Numbered from the stretch's first letter, positions 48,398-56,268 are shown. The stretch is 64,000 nucleotides of DNA from Myxococcales bacterium (GCA_020633515.1 JACKDM010000019.1:14793-78792), one strand, 5' to 3'. The notes: a model not told the origin generated them from the sequence alone. Numbers and translations: made by a program.

Positions 48398-49346
48398 CAA
48401 AGGGATACCGAGCTACTTGATGCGGGCGCTGCTGTGGCCGGTGGTGTGGATCGCGGCGGCGCTGCCGGCGGGGGCGGCGGATGCGCTCGGGCGAGCGCTC
48501 GGGTGGGTGTGGTATCGGGTGGTCCCGATCCGGCGCGGGGTGGCGCGGGCGAACGTGGCGGCGGCGCTGGGGACGGGGCCGGCGGAGACGGAGGTGGTCG
48601 TCGCCGGCATGTATCGCCACCTCGGGCGGGCGTTCGTCGAGTTGTTGCGCTTCACCCGGCGGCGGCCGTCGGTGCGGGTCGAGGGGCGCGAACACCTCGA
48701 CGCGGCGCTCGCGGCGGGGCGGGGGGCGCTGGTGCTGACGGCGCATCTCGGCAACTGGGAGCTGTTGGTCCAAGCGGGCATGTGGGTCGATCGGCCGGTG
48801 TCGGTGGTGACGAAGCGGCTGCGCGCCGGCTGGGCCGAGGCGGCGTGGCGGGCGCTGCGGCGGGGGGGACCGGCGCTGTTCCCGGCGGGGGCGTCGGCGC
48901 GGTTGGTGGTGGCGGCGCTGGGGCGGGGCGAGGTGGTGGGCTACGTGCTCGACCAGCACAGCCCGGAGAAGCAGGCGGTGCGGGCGCCGTTCTTCGGGCG
49001 GATGGCGGCGACGAGCGGCGATCTGGTGCGGCTGGCGCGGCTGACGGGGGCGGCGGTGGTGCCGGTGTTCATCTGGCGGGCGGGGGACGAGCACGTCATT
49101 CGGGTGGGGCCGGCGGTGGCGTTGGCGTGGAGCGCGGACAAGCGCGCCGACGTCGAGGTGGGGACGCGGCGGTGTCTGGCGGTGGTCGAGGCGGCGATCG
49201 CGGCGCGGCCGGAGCAGTGGCTGTGGATCCACCGGCGGTGGAAGGGCGCGGCGGCGGATGCGGGGGGCGGCCGCGGTGGGTCCGGGTCCGCGTCGCCGCC
49301 GGGTTCGTTGATGGGCGCGGCGGCGGATGGCAGCGAGGAGCGGTGA
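48270..49346 (+). CDS. LpxL/HtrB-like lysophospholipid acyltransferase
   Basis: 358 residues from the GTG that overlaps the lpxK stop. The first 50 come from the junction repeat, and the family domain begins near MRALLWPVVWIAAALPAG, so an ATG at 48420 is an alternative start. The catalytic HX4E motif is in LVLTAHLGNWELL. Other conserved parts are SVVTKRLRAGWAEAAWRALR, LFPAGASARLV, GYVLDQHSPEKQAVRAPFFG and RPEQWLWIHRRWK. These enzymes add the secondary acyl chains of lipid A. The lpxK-then-acyltransferase order makes the lipid A role likely. The C-terminal tail is Gly/Ala/Ser-rich and probably disordered. Confidence 0.87.
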   Translation: MSGANRRAQGGRPARAGRVGARRRALPDDAAEIPPAGRPDEHGKGIPSYLMRALLWPVVWIAAALPAGAADALGRALGWVWYRVVPIRRGVARANVAAALGTGPAETEVVVAGMYRHLGRAFVELLRFTRRRPSVRVEGREHLDAALAAGRGALVLTAHLGNWELLVQAGMWVDRPVSVVTKRLRAGWAEAAWRALRRGGPALFPAGASARLVVAALGRGEVVGYVLDQHSPEKQAVRAPFFGRMAATSGDLVRLARLTGAAVVPVFIWRAGDEHVIRVGPAVALAWSADKRADVEVGTRRCLAVVEAAIAARPEQWLWIHRRWKGAAADAGGGRGGSGSASPPGSLMGAAADGSEER

Positions 49347-49369
49347 GGACGCGGGCGCGACATCGCGGG

Positions 49370-49398
49370 TTGACAACCAAATAAGCACTCGCTTATAT
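49370..49398 (+). promoter_or_regulatory. Promoter with embedded palindromic operator for the ArsR operon
   Basis: TTGACA (49370-49375), 17-base spacer, TTATAT (49393-49398). The palindrome ATAAGC-ACTC-GCTTAT (49381-49396) overlaps the spacer and -10 box, the expected site for autorepression by the ArsR-type protein encoded next. Transcription should start at about 49405, at or next to the ATG (49406), so the mRNA is likely leaderless. No Shine-Dalgarno is present. Confidence 0.75.
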
Positions 49399-49405
49399 CA
49401 ACGGC

Positions 49406-49735
49406 ATGCACAGCGCGGTCGCGGTCGAGACCCGGATCTTCGCGGCGCTGGCGGACCCGAGCCGGCGGGCGATCTTCGAGTCGCTCACCCAGGGTGAGGC
49501 GGCGGTCAAGGAGCTGACCGCGCGGTTTTCGATCTCGCAGCCGGCGGTGTCGCAGCACCTCAACACCCTCAAAGACGCCGGCCTCGTGGTCGGGCGGCGC
49601 GAGGGGCGTTGTGTGTATTACCGGGTGGATCCGGATGGCATGAAGCCACTCATCGATTGGATCACCCACTACCGTGCCTTCTGGGCGGATCGCATCGACC
49701 GCCTCGAAGCGTTGCTGGAGAAGATGGACGAATGA
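49406..49735 (+). CDS. ArsR/SmtB-family winged-helix regulator
   Basis: 109 residues: VETRIFAALADPSRRAIFESL, the recognition helix region FSISQPAVSQHLNTLKDAGLV and the wing REGRCVYYRVDP. The metal-binding ELCVCDL motif of ArsR is missing, so this is the non-metal branch (SdpR/YczG-like) usually paired with an SRPBCC protein, as here. It probably represses its own operon through the palindrome at 49381. Its stop overlaps the next ATG (ATGA). Confidence 0.92.
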   Translation: MHSAVAVETRIFAALADPSRRAIFESLTQGEAAVKELTARFSISQPAVSQHLNTLKDAGLVVGRREGRCVYYRVDPDGMKPLIDWITHYRAFWADRIDRLEALLEKMDE

Positions 49736-50178
49736 CTCCCACCGACAAGACCGAGCGCGGGCAGACGGAGACCATCCGCTTCGACTTCGACCTGCGTCAC
49801 CCGCCCGAGAAGGTGTGGCGCGCGCTGACCGAGCCGGCGCTGCTCGCGGAGTGGCTGCTGCCGGCGATCGACTTCGAGCTCGAGACGGGCGCGGCGTTTC
49901 GGTTCAAGACCCAGGCGTACGGGGAGTGGGATGGCACCGTTCACTGTCGCATGATCGAGATCGAGCCGCCGAAGAAGTTGAGCTATGCGTGGGTGGTGGG
50001 TGACATGGAGCTCGACACGGTGGTGACGTTCACGCTGACGCCGACGGCTTCGGGTTCGCGGCTGTCGCTGGTGCAGTCGGGATTCAAGGCAACGCAGAAG
50101 CAAGAGTCGGGCGGCGCCCGGTATGGCTGGAAGATGATGGGGGGGCGGCTCGGCGAGCTGCTCGATCGCATCGACTGA
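49732..50178 (+). CDS. SRPBCC (AHSA1-like) domain protein
   Basis: 148 residues with the START/Bet v1-like fold of the activator-of-Hsp90 homologue family: FDFDLRHPPEKVWRALTEPALLAEWLLP, then GEWDGTVHCRMIEIEPPKKLSYAWV and the C-terminal helix GWKMMGGRLGELLDRID. It likely binds a hydrophobic small ligand. ArsR-SRPBCC pairs are common but their ligands are mostly unknown. It is translationally coupled to the regulator by an ATGA overlap. Confidence 0.92.
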   Translation: MTPTDKTERGQTETIRFDFDLRHPPEKVWRALTEPALLAEWLLPAIDFELETGAAFRFKTQAYGEWDGTVHCRMIEIEPPKKLSYAWVVGDMELDTVVTFTLTPTASGSRLSLVQSGFKATQKQESGGARYGWKMMGGRLGELLDRID

Positions 50179-50229
50179 GTCTTCACTCTTCGCCCGATGG
50201 CACGGGCGTCTCATGATGGGAGCGCTTCG

Positions 50230-50454
50230 ATGAAGTGGAGTCTTTGGATCCGTCGGTTCCATCGCTGGGTGTCGGTGGTCTTCACGCTGACGGTCATCGC
50301 GAACTTCGTGGCGATGACGCAGGGTCCGCCGCCGGACTGGATCACCTACATGCCATTGCCCTTCCTCGCGCTGCTGCTGTTGAGCGGGCTGTATCTCTTC
50401 GCGCTGCCGTATGTCATCGGACGGCGCGGGGAGCCGGGAGGCGCGGGGCGCTGA
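50230..50454 (+). CDS. Small membrane protein (two helices)
   Basis: 74 residues: MKWSLWIRRFHRWVSVVFTLTVIANFVAM forms the first helix, and WITYMPLPFLALLLLSGLYLFALPYVI the second. Such proteins recur next to ArsR-SRPBCC pairs. It is 51 bases downstream on the same strand, so part of that operon. The ATG at 50230 has GGAG eight bases ahead. Confidence 0.8.
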   Translation: MKWSLWIRRFHRWVSVVFTLTVIANFVAMTQGPPPDWITYMPLPFLALLLLSGLYLFALPYVIGRRGEPGGAGR

Positions 50455-50524
50455 CGGGGCAGCGCGGGGTGGCGACGGGCGGCGAGGGCGGGTCGAATCG
50501 TCGGCGGGGGCGTCGTGGCGGATG

Positions 50525-50550
50525 ACCGTACTCGGGCTTTCTGGTACGGT
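50525..50550. promoter_or_regulatory. Inverted repeat ACCGTAC-N12-GTACGGT
   Basis: A perfect 7-bp pair (50525-50531 and 50544-50550) 48 bases before the next gene's ATG. It could be an operator or a 5'-UTR hairpin. No convincing -35/-10 pair was found beside it. Confidence 0.3.
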
Positions 50551-50597
50551 CGTCGGCAGCCCTCGCCCGCGAAACCCCAGCCGACAGGAGCCGCCGC

Positions 50598-51341
50598 ATG
50601 TGGCCGTTTGATGGTCTCCTCACGAAGATCCAGATGTCGTTCAGCCAGGCATCGAGCGACTACAATCAGGTTCACCAGCTCACGCAGCGCCTCGAAGAGC
50701 AGAACGCGCAGCTTCAGCAGCAGAGCGTGATCCGCACCGGGCTGCGCAACATGATCACCAACCGCTACAACGGGGTGACCATGATCAACACGCTCTGGGC
50801 CAAGGGCCTGGAGGGTGCCTACTGGTCCTATTACTTCGGCTTCTCTCCGCACTTGCAGCGGGACGTGCAGGGCTCGGCCTATGAGTGGGCCAGGGCGAAG
50901 ATGACGCTGCCCAACCTGAGCTTCGCGAATGTCGCGATGGTCGCGGCGACGGGGTTCGGTACGACGAGCCAGGATCTCGTGCGGATCCAGCAGGCGGGGC
51001 AGTCGCGGGTGCAGCGGGAGGCGCAGTTCCTCGCGGCGTCGACGGCGGCGAGCATGTTGATCACCGCGACGCTGAAGCAGGCGGGGCAGCGGGTGCACAA
51101 CGAGTACGGGCGGATGTTCATGCGGACCGCGACGCGGACGTGGCAGTTCACCGGGGTGCTGGCGTTCTGTTACGGGCTGGGTCGGATCGCCGACGCGGTG
51201 CATGAGTCGGGGCCGTTTGCGCAGGATCTGCGGATCAAGCGCGATGACTACATCCGCGGTCAGAAGCAGGCGCTCGATCAGCGGTTCAAGGCGATGGTGG
51301 AGCAGTACGAGAAGACGGCGCCGCGCGATTGGCTGGACTAG
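50598..51341 (+). CDS. Hypothetical protein with N-terminal coiled coil
   Basis: 247 residues, no family recognised. Residues about 13-45 form a Gln/Glu-rich coiled coil (YNQVHQLTQRLEEQNAQLQQQ). The middle is rich in aromatic residues (TLWAKGLEGAYWSYYFGFSP). A long helical part follows with Gln and Ala (VRIQQAGQSRVQREAQFLAA) and a hydrophobic segment TWQFTGVLAFCYGLGRIAD. There is no signal peptide. Codon use is less extreme in G/C and the protein richer in Asn, Gln, Tyr and Met than its neighbours, so it might be more recently acquired, but this is weak. AGGAG precedes the ATG. Confidence 0.75.
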   Translation: MWPFDGLLTKIQMSFSQASSDYNQVHQLTQRLEEQNAQLQQQSVIRTGLRNMITNRYNGVTMINTLWAKGLEGAYWSYYFGFSPHLQRDVQGSAYEWARAKMTLPNLSFANVAMVAATGFGTTSQDLVRIQQAGQSRVQREAQFLAASTAASMLITATLKQAGQRVHNEYGRMFMRTATRTWQFTGVLAFCYGLGRIADAVHESGPFAQDLRIKRDDYIRGQKQALDQRFKAMVEQYEKTAPRDWLD

Positions 51342-51351
51342 GATCGGGCGG

Positions 51352-51396
51352 GATGTCATCGATGCCATCGGTGGCATCAATGCCATCGATGACATC
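51352..51396. terminator. Five tandem 9-mers folding into a branched hairpin between convergent genes
   Basis: GATGTCATC, GATGCCATC, GGTGGCATC, AATGCCATC, GATGACATC follow without gaps. The outer 13 bases GATGTCATCGATG (51352-51364) pair perfectly with CATCGATGACATC (51384-51396). Inside, CCA-TCGG-TGG and GCAT-CA-ATGC can form two smaller stems. Set between two convergent stop codons, it likely marks both transcript ends. No U-tract. Confidence 0.5.
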
Positions 51397-51408
51397 ACGG
51401 GCTGTCAT

Positions 51409-52716
51409 TCACTCGGGGAGCTGTTCGAGGAGCCGGCGCGCTTCGGCGTGTTCGGGGTCGCGGGCGAGGAGCGCCTGCCAGGCGGCGCGGGCGGCGGCGT
51501 AGTCGCCGAGGCGGGCGCGGGCGATGCCGAGGTTGAGGCGGGCGGCGTGGAAGTCGGGGCGGGCTTCGAGCGCGCGTTCGAGGAGCGCGGCGGCGGCGCG
51601 GTCGTCGCCGTCGCGGCCGACCTCGCGGGCGAGGCGGAGGAGGGCGTCTTCGTCTTCGGGGTGGTGGGAGATCCAGGCGCGGAGGTAGCGGATGGCGTCT
51701 TCGTGGCGGCCGAGGGCTTCGGCGGCGCGGCCGGCGCAGGCGGCGGCGAGCGCGGGCTGGCGGTCGGCGATGGGGGCGCAGCGGGTCCAGGCGGCGCGGG
51801 GGTCGGCTTCGAGCAGGGCCTCGGCTTCGGTGACGGCGGCGCGGTCGGCTTCGGGTTGGGTGAGGCCGGCGGGGTCGTCGGAGAGCAGCTCGGCCTCGGG
51901 TTCGTCGGCGCGGGCGGCGGCGGTGAGGACGGCGGCGAGGAGGGCGCGGCGCTGGTCGATGGCGACGGGGTCGCAGCGGAGGTCGGGGCCGGGGGTGAGG
52001 AGGTGCTGGCGGGCGGTGGCGGCGGCTTCGGCGCCGACGCGGAGGCCGTCGCCGGCGGGGCCGTGGAGGGGCATGGGGGCGTGGGCTTCGATGAGCGCGG
52101 TGTTGGTGGGGCCCCAGCGCCAGGCGGCGGGGTCGATGATGCGGTCGGCGGGGCGGTCGGACATGATGCCTTCGCCGCAGGCGGGGAGCGCGCCGTAGAT
52201 GCGGCCGATGGCGTGGAGGAGCGCGCGGACCTCGGCGGCGTGGCGGGCGGTGGGGTCGTCGAAGTAGCGGCCGAGGCCGTGGATGACGGCGTGGCGGCCG
52301 GCGTAGCGGCTGTACGCGAGGTCGGGCATGCGGACGCGGCGCGGTGGGGGGCGGGCGGTGAAGGCGATGACGAGGTCGGCGGCGGGCGCGGGGTCGCTGC
52401 GTTCGAGCGCGGCGAGGAGCGCGGCGGCGTCGCCGGGGGGGGGCTGCCAGGGGGCGATTCGGCGGAGGTCGAGGGTGAGGCCGAAGCCGGCGGCGAGGTG
52501 GGCGGAGGCGTCGGTGATGGCGGTGGTGATGCGGGCGTCGAAGTCGGGGACGCGCTGCCAGGTGTCGTCGGCGAGCGCGACGACGGTGAGCGCGCGCACG
52601 GTGGGCTTGGGGGGGCCGGGCGGGGCGAGCACGGCCGCGGTGGCGGGTCGTTCAGCGGGGCGCGCGCAACCGGTGAGGAGCGCGATCGTCAGAAAAAAAG
52701 GCCACCCTCGACGCAT
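51409..52716 (-). CDS. TPR lipoprotein with degenerate zincin-like domain
   Basis: 435 residues. Signal MRRGWPFFLTIALLTGC gives a lipoprotein. Residues about 30-200 resemble a zincin-type domain (FDARITTAITDASAHLAAGFGLTLDLRRI; DLAYSRYAGRHAVIHGLGRYF), but the segment where HExxHxxGxxH is expected reads LLHAIGRIYGALPACGEGIMS, so the catalytic Glu and second His are missing. Residues about 320-435 are three or four TPR units (AIRYLRAWISHHPEDEDALLRLA; LERALEARPDFHAARLNLG; AWQALLARDPEHAEARRLLEQ). It is probably a non-enzymatic binding protein. The start is the ATG at 52716, 55 bases from the divergent receiver gene. Confidence 0.75.
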   Translation of the reverse strand: MRRGWPFFLTIALLTGCARPAERPATAAVLAPPGPPKPTVRALTVVALADDTWQRVPDFDARITTAITDASAHLAAGFGLTLDLRRIAPWQPPPGDAAALLAALERSDPAPAADLVIAFTARPPPRRVRMPDLAYSRYAGRHAVIHGLGRYFDDPTARHAAEVRALLHAIGRIYGALPACGEGIMSDRPADRIIDPAAWRWGPTNTALIEAHAPMPLHGPAGDGLRVGAEAAATARQHLLTPGPDLRCDPVAIDQRRALLAAVLTAAARADEPEAELLSDDPAGLTQPEADRAAVTEAEALLEADPRAAWTRCAPIADRQPALAAACAGRAAEALGRHEDAIRYLRAWISHHPEDEDALLRLAREVGRDGDDRAAAALLERALEARPDFHAARLNLGIARARLGDYAAARAAWQALLARDPEHAEARRLLEQLPE

Positions 52717-52771
52717 CGGCGCATGGTACAGCAGGTGCGCCCCGGGGGGGCAAACCAGCACGAGGTGGAGC

Positions 52772-53767
52772 GTGGCCGGACGAAACACGACGGCGATCCT
52801 GGTGGTCGACGACGACCCGCGGGTCGGGCGTGCTTGTGCGGATCTGTTCGGGCGGGGCTTCGAGGTGGCGAGCGTGGGGAGCGGCAAGGAGGCGGTGGAG
52901 CATATCCGCCGGGGGCCGCCGGATGCGGTGGTGACGGAGCTCGATCTGCCGGGCATGGACGGGCTGACCTTGTTGCGGATGGTGCGGCGGGATTTCCCCG
53001 ATGTGGCGACGATCGTGCTGACCGATGTGCCGTCGGCGCATACGGCGTCGCGGGCGCTGCGGCTGGGGGTCGACGACTACATCATCAAGGGGCAGGACTC
53101 GGCGGATCAGCTTCGGCGGTCGCTGCGTCGCGCGCTGCGCACCCGGGCGCGGGAGGGGGAGGTCAAGCGGCTGCTGGTGGAGCTGACGGAGCTCAACGAG
53201 GCGTTTCTGGGGGAGATGGCGGCGCTGCATCGGGCGAACCTGGAGCTGGAGCAGAAGCTCGAGCCGCCGGCGGATCGGCGGGGCGGGTGGCGGATGCTGG
53301 TGGTGGACGACGAGGCGCCGACGGTTCATCTGCTGCGGACGCTGCTGTCGTCGCAGGGCTTCGACGTGGACGGGGCGAACAGCGGGGCGGAGGCGCGGGC
53401 GCAGTTTCAGAAGAATCGGTACGACCTGGTGCTGACCGACAAGAACCTGGGCGACGCGAACGGGGTGGATCTGATCGAGGAGATCCACGCGATCCATCCG
53501 GAGACGCGGGTGCTGTTGATGACGGGCTTCGCGACGGTGGAGTCGGCGGTCGATGCGATGCACCTGGGCGCGGTGGGTTATCTGCGCAAGCCGTTCGAGG
53601 ATCTGAACGTGGTGATCGAGCGGGTGGACGAGGCGCTCGATGACATCAAGGCGGAGCGGGAGCGGGAGCGGTACACCTATCAGCTTCAGAGCCGGAACGC
53701 GGAGTTCGTCAATCGTTACAAGCTGTTGAAGACGAAGCTGGTGACGATTCAGCGGGAGGAGGCGTGA
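52772..53767 (+). CDS. Two-receiver response regulator (first receiver lacks the phospho-Asp)
   Basis: 331 residues: two REC domains (about 7-125 and 170-290) joined by a coiled coil (EVKRLLVELTELNEAFLGEM), with a C-terminal coiled coil (DDIKAERERERYTYQLQ). REC1 keeps the acidic pair (VVDDDPR) and Lys (YIIKG), but the acceptor position is Glu 56 (VVTELDLPGMDG), so it may be fixed in an active-like state. REC2 has Asp in LVLTDKNLG, DDE (VVDDEAPT), Thr (LLMTGFA) and Lys (YLRKPFED). No DNA-binding or enzymatic output. The GTG start is at 52772 with GAGG six bases before it. Its stop overlaps the cca start (GTGA). Confidence 0.85.
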   Translation: MAGRNTTAILVVDDDPRVGRACADLFGRGFEVASVGSGKEAVEHIRRGPPDAVVTELDLPGMDGLTLLRMVRRDFPDVATIVLTDVPSAHTASRALRLGVDDYIIKGQDSADQLRRSLRRALRTRAREGEVKRLLVELTELNEAFLGEMAALHRANLELEQKLEPPADRRGGWRMLVVDDEAPTVHLLRTLLSSQGFDVDGANSGAEARAQFQKNRYDLVLTDKNLGDANGVDLIEEIHAIHPETRVLLMTGFATVESAVDAMHLGAVGYLRKPFEDLNVVIERVDEALDDIKAERERERYTYQLQSRNAEFVNRYKLLKTKLVTIQREEA

Positions 53768-55035
53768 GCGCGGGGCCGGACACCGTTGAAGTTGCGCTGG
53801 AGCCGCCGCCGGCGTGGGCGCTGTCGGTGGCGGAGGGGCTGCGGGGGGCGGGGTTCGAGGCGTACTTCGTGGGCGGGGCGGTGCGGGATCGGCTGCTGGG
53901 GCGGCCGGTGAGCGATTGGGATATCGCGACGGATGCGGAGCCCGAGGCGGTGATGGGGTGCTTCGCGCGGGCGATCCCGACGGGGTTGCAGCATGGGACG
54001 GTGACGGTGGTGGTGGCGCATCAGCCGGTGGAGGTGACGACCTACCGGGTGGAGCGGGGCTATAGCGACGGGCGGCGGCCGGATGAGGTGGCGTTCACCC
54101 GGGAGCTGCGGGATGACCTGGGGCGGCGGGACTTCACGATCAACGCGATGGCGTGGGATGCGGTGGCAGGGGTGCTGGTCGATCCGTACGACGGGCGGGG
54201 GGATCTGGGGCGGCGGCTCTTGCGGGCGGTGGGGGCGGCGGAGGAGCGGTTCTCGGAGGATGGGCTGCGGGCGCTGCGGGCGGTGCGGTTCGCGTGTGTG
54301 CTGGAGCTGGCGCTCGATCCGGCGACGCGGGCGGCGATCCCGGCGACGATGGCGACCTTTCGGAAGGTGAGCGCGGAGCGGATCCGGGTGGAGCTGGGCA
54401 AGATCCTGGGGGCGCGGCGGGTGGCGTGGGGGGTGGAGGCGCTCTGGGAGACGGGGCTCTTGGGGGAGTTTCTGCCGGAGGCGCTGCCGGGGCTCGGGCG
54501 GGCGGTGGCGGCGCTCGGGGAGCCGCCTTCGGGTGAGGTGGCGCGGTTGGCGGTGCTGCTGCATGGGGGGGGGAGCGATGGGGATGGGCCGCTGCGGCGG
54601 CTGCGATACGGGAACGAGGAGCGGGGGCGGCTGGTGGCGCTGTTGCGGCAGCGGGGGCTCGATCCGGCGGTGGCGCGGAGCGATGCGGCGGTGCGGGCGC
54701 TGGTGGCGCAGGTGGGGCTGTCGGTGGTGGATGAGGTGATCGCGTACCGGATGGCGCTGGCGCGGGTGGATGCGCCGGAGGAGTACGCGGCGTGGCAGGC
54801 GCTGGCGGCGCGGATCGACGCGATCGGGGCGCGGTCGGCGCCGCAGAGCGCGCGGGAGCTGTCGCTCGATGGGAAGGCGGTGATGGCGGCGTTGGGGATC
54901 GCGCCGTCGCGGCGGGTGGGGCGGATCCTGGATGCGTTGTTGATGCGGGTGTGGGCGGATCCGAGCCTCGATACGCCGGAGCGGCTGCGGGCGCTGTTGC
55001 CGGTGGTGGCGGCCGAGGTGGGTGAGGGCGCGTGA
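53764..55035 (+). CDS. cca: CCA tRNA nucleotidyltransferase / poly(A) polymerase family
   Basis: 423 residues. Adds or repairs the 3' CCA of tRNA. The class II nucleotidyltransferase head is complete: FEAYFVGGAVRDRLLGRPVSDWDIATDA carries GG and the catalytic DxD, followed by HGTVTVVVAHQPVEVTTYRVERGYSDGRRP, RDFTINAMAWD, and DGLRALRAVRFAC for nucleotide choice. No HD domain is obvious, so it may be CCA-adding without phosphohydrolase activity. A poly(A) polymerase role cannot be excluded. It is overlapped at both ends (GTGA) by response-regulator genes. Confidence 0.9.
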   Translation: MSAGPDTVEVALEPPPAWALSVAEGLRGAGFEAYFVGGAVRDRLLGRPVSDWDIATDAEPEAVMGCFARAIPTGLQHGTVTVVVAHQPVEVTTYRVERGYSDGRRPDEVAFTRELRDDLGRRDFTINAMAWDAVAGVLVDPYDGRGDLGRRLLRAVGAAEERFSEDGLRALRAVRFACVLELALDPATRAAIPATMATFRKVSAERIRVELGKILGARRVAWGVEALWETGLLGEFLPEALPGLGRAVAALGEPPSGEVARLAVLLHGGGSDGDGPLRRLRYGNEERGRLVALLRQRGLDPAVARSDAAVRALVAQVGLSVVDEVIAYRMALARVDAPEEYAAWQALAARIDAIGARSAPQSARELSLDGKAVMAALGIAPSRRVGRILDALLMRVWADPSLDTPERLRALLPVVAAEVGEGA

Positions 55036-56222
55036 ACGTGCTGCACATCGAGGACCGCCCGGAGAATCGGCGGTTGGTGCGCAAGGTGCTGGAGGCGAAG
55101 GGCTTCGAGGTGACCGACGCGGCCGATGGGTTGACGGGGATCGAGCTGGCGTGCACGACGCAGCCGGATCTGATCCTGATCGACATCAACATCCCGCATC
55201 TCAATGGCTATGAGGTGGTGACGCGGCTGCGGAGCGAGCCGCATCTGGCGGATACGCCGATCGTGGCGATCACGGCGGAGGGGGATCGGACGCGGGCGCT
55301 GGCGCTGGGGTTCGATGGGTTCATCGTGAAGCCGATCCGGATCGTGGGCTTCGCCGATGAGCTGCAGGCGTTCCTGGCGGGGCGGCGGGAGTCGGTGGAC
55401 GAGGCGGAGAAGACGGCGCAGCTCGCGGCGCATAGCCGGGAGGTGGTGGAGCGCTTGGAGGGGCAGGTGCGGGCGCTGACGCGGGCGAATGAGCGGCTGC
55501 GGGAGGTGGATCGGCTGAAGATGGAGGTGCTGCGGAACGTGAGCCATGAGCTGTCGACGCCGATGACGCCGCTGGTGGGCTATGTGCGGTTGCTGGCGGC
55601 GGGGGAGCTGGGGCCGGTGTCGGAGGGGCAGCAGAAGGTGCTCGATCGGATGGATGCGTCGCTTCAGCGGTTGAAGGGGTTGATCGACAACCTGCTGAAC
55701 GTGACGCGGTTCGCGACGGGTGATGTGGCGATGCAGCGGGGGATCGTGGATCCGCTGGCGGTGGTGCAGCGGGTGGTGCGGGCGATGGGGGAGTTCGCGG
55801 CGGCGCATCGGGTGACGTTGGCGCTGGATGCGCCGGGGCGGGTGGAGCCGTGTGTGGGGGATGGGGAGCGGTTGGTGGATGCGGTGCGGCAGCTCGTCGA
55901 CAACGCGATCAAGTTCGGGCCGGATGGGGGGACGGTGCGGGTGGGGGTGCGGGCGCTGGTCGAGGGGGACGAGGATCGGCGGGTGATGGAGTTCTCGGTG
56001 ACCGATGAGGGGCCGGGGATCCCGCCGGACAAGCGGGAGCAGGTGGTTCAGCCGTTCTATCAGATCGATGGGAGCGCGACGCGGGCGCATGGCGGGGCGG
56101 GGCTGGGGCTGGCGATCGCGCATCGCACGGCGGAGCTGCACGGGGGGCGGCTGGTGATCACGCGGTCGCCGGAGGGCGGGGGGCGGGTGGCGCTGCGGGT
56201 GCCGACGCGGCCGGTGGTGTGA
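55032..56222 (+). CDS. Receiver-histidine kinase hybrid protein
   Basis: 396 residues: an N-terminal REC (MNVLHIEDRPENRRLV, phospho-Asp in LILIDINIPHLNG, Lys in FIVKPIR), a coiled-coil linker (EVVERLEGQVRALTRANERL), a HisKA domain with the phospho-His in LRNVSHELSTPMTPLVGY, and a HATPase with N-box QLVDNAIKFGPDGG, G1 DEGPGIPPDK, F-box VVQPFYQID and G2 GGAGLGLAIAHR. It is cytoplasmic with no sensor or membrane segment, so its input must come through the receiver or a partner, perhaps the double-receiver protein two genes upstream. The GTG start overlaps the cca stop. Confidence 0.93.
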   Translation: MNVLHIEDRPENRRLVRKVLEAKGFEVTDAADGLTGIELACTTQPDLILIDINIPHLNGYEVVTRLRSEPHLADTPIVAITAEGDRTRALALGFDGFIVKPIRIVGFADELQAFLAGRRESVDEAEKTAQLAAHSREVVERLEGQVRALTRANERLREVDRLKMEVLRNVSHELSTPMTPLVGYVRLLAAGELGPVSEGQQKVLDRMDASLQRLKGLIDNLLNVTRFATGDVAMQRGIVDPLAVVQRVVRAMGEFAAAHRVTLALDAPGRVEPCVGDGERLVDAVRQLVDNAIKFGPDGGTVRVGVRALVEGDEDRRVMEFSVTDEGPGIPPDKREQVVQPFYQIDGSATRAHGGAGLGLAIAHRTAELHGGRLVITRSPEGGGRVALRVPTRPVV

Positions 56223-56230
56223 TGGGGGCG

Positions 56231-56259
56231 TTGATCCGGTCGGGGCGGTCCCGTTAGAA
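56231..56259 (+). promoter_or_regulatory. Candidate promoter for the cysteine desulfurase gene
   Basis: TTGATC (56231-56236), 17-base spacer, TTAGAA (56254-56259). Transcription would begin only a few bases before the ATG at 56269, giving a very short or absent leader. No Shine-Dalgarno is seen. Confidence 0.5.
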
Positions 56260-56268
56260 GACGCCGCG

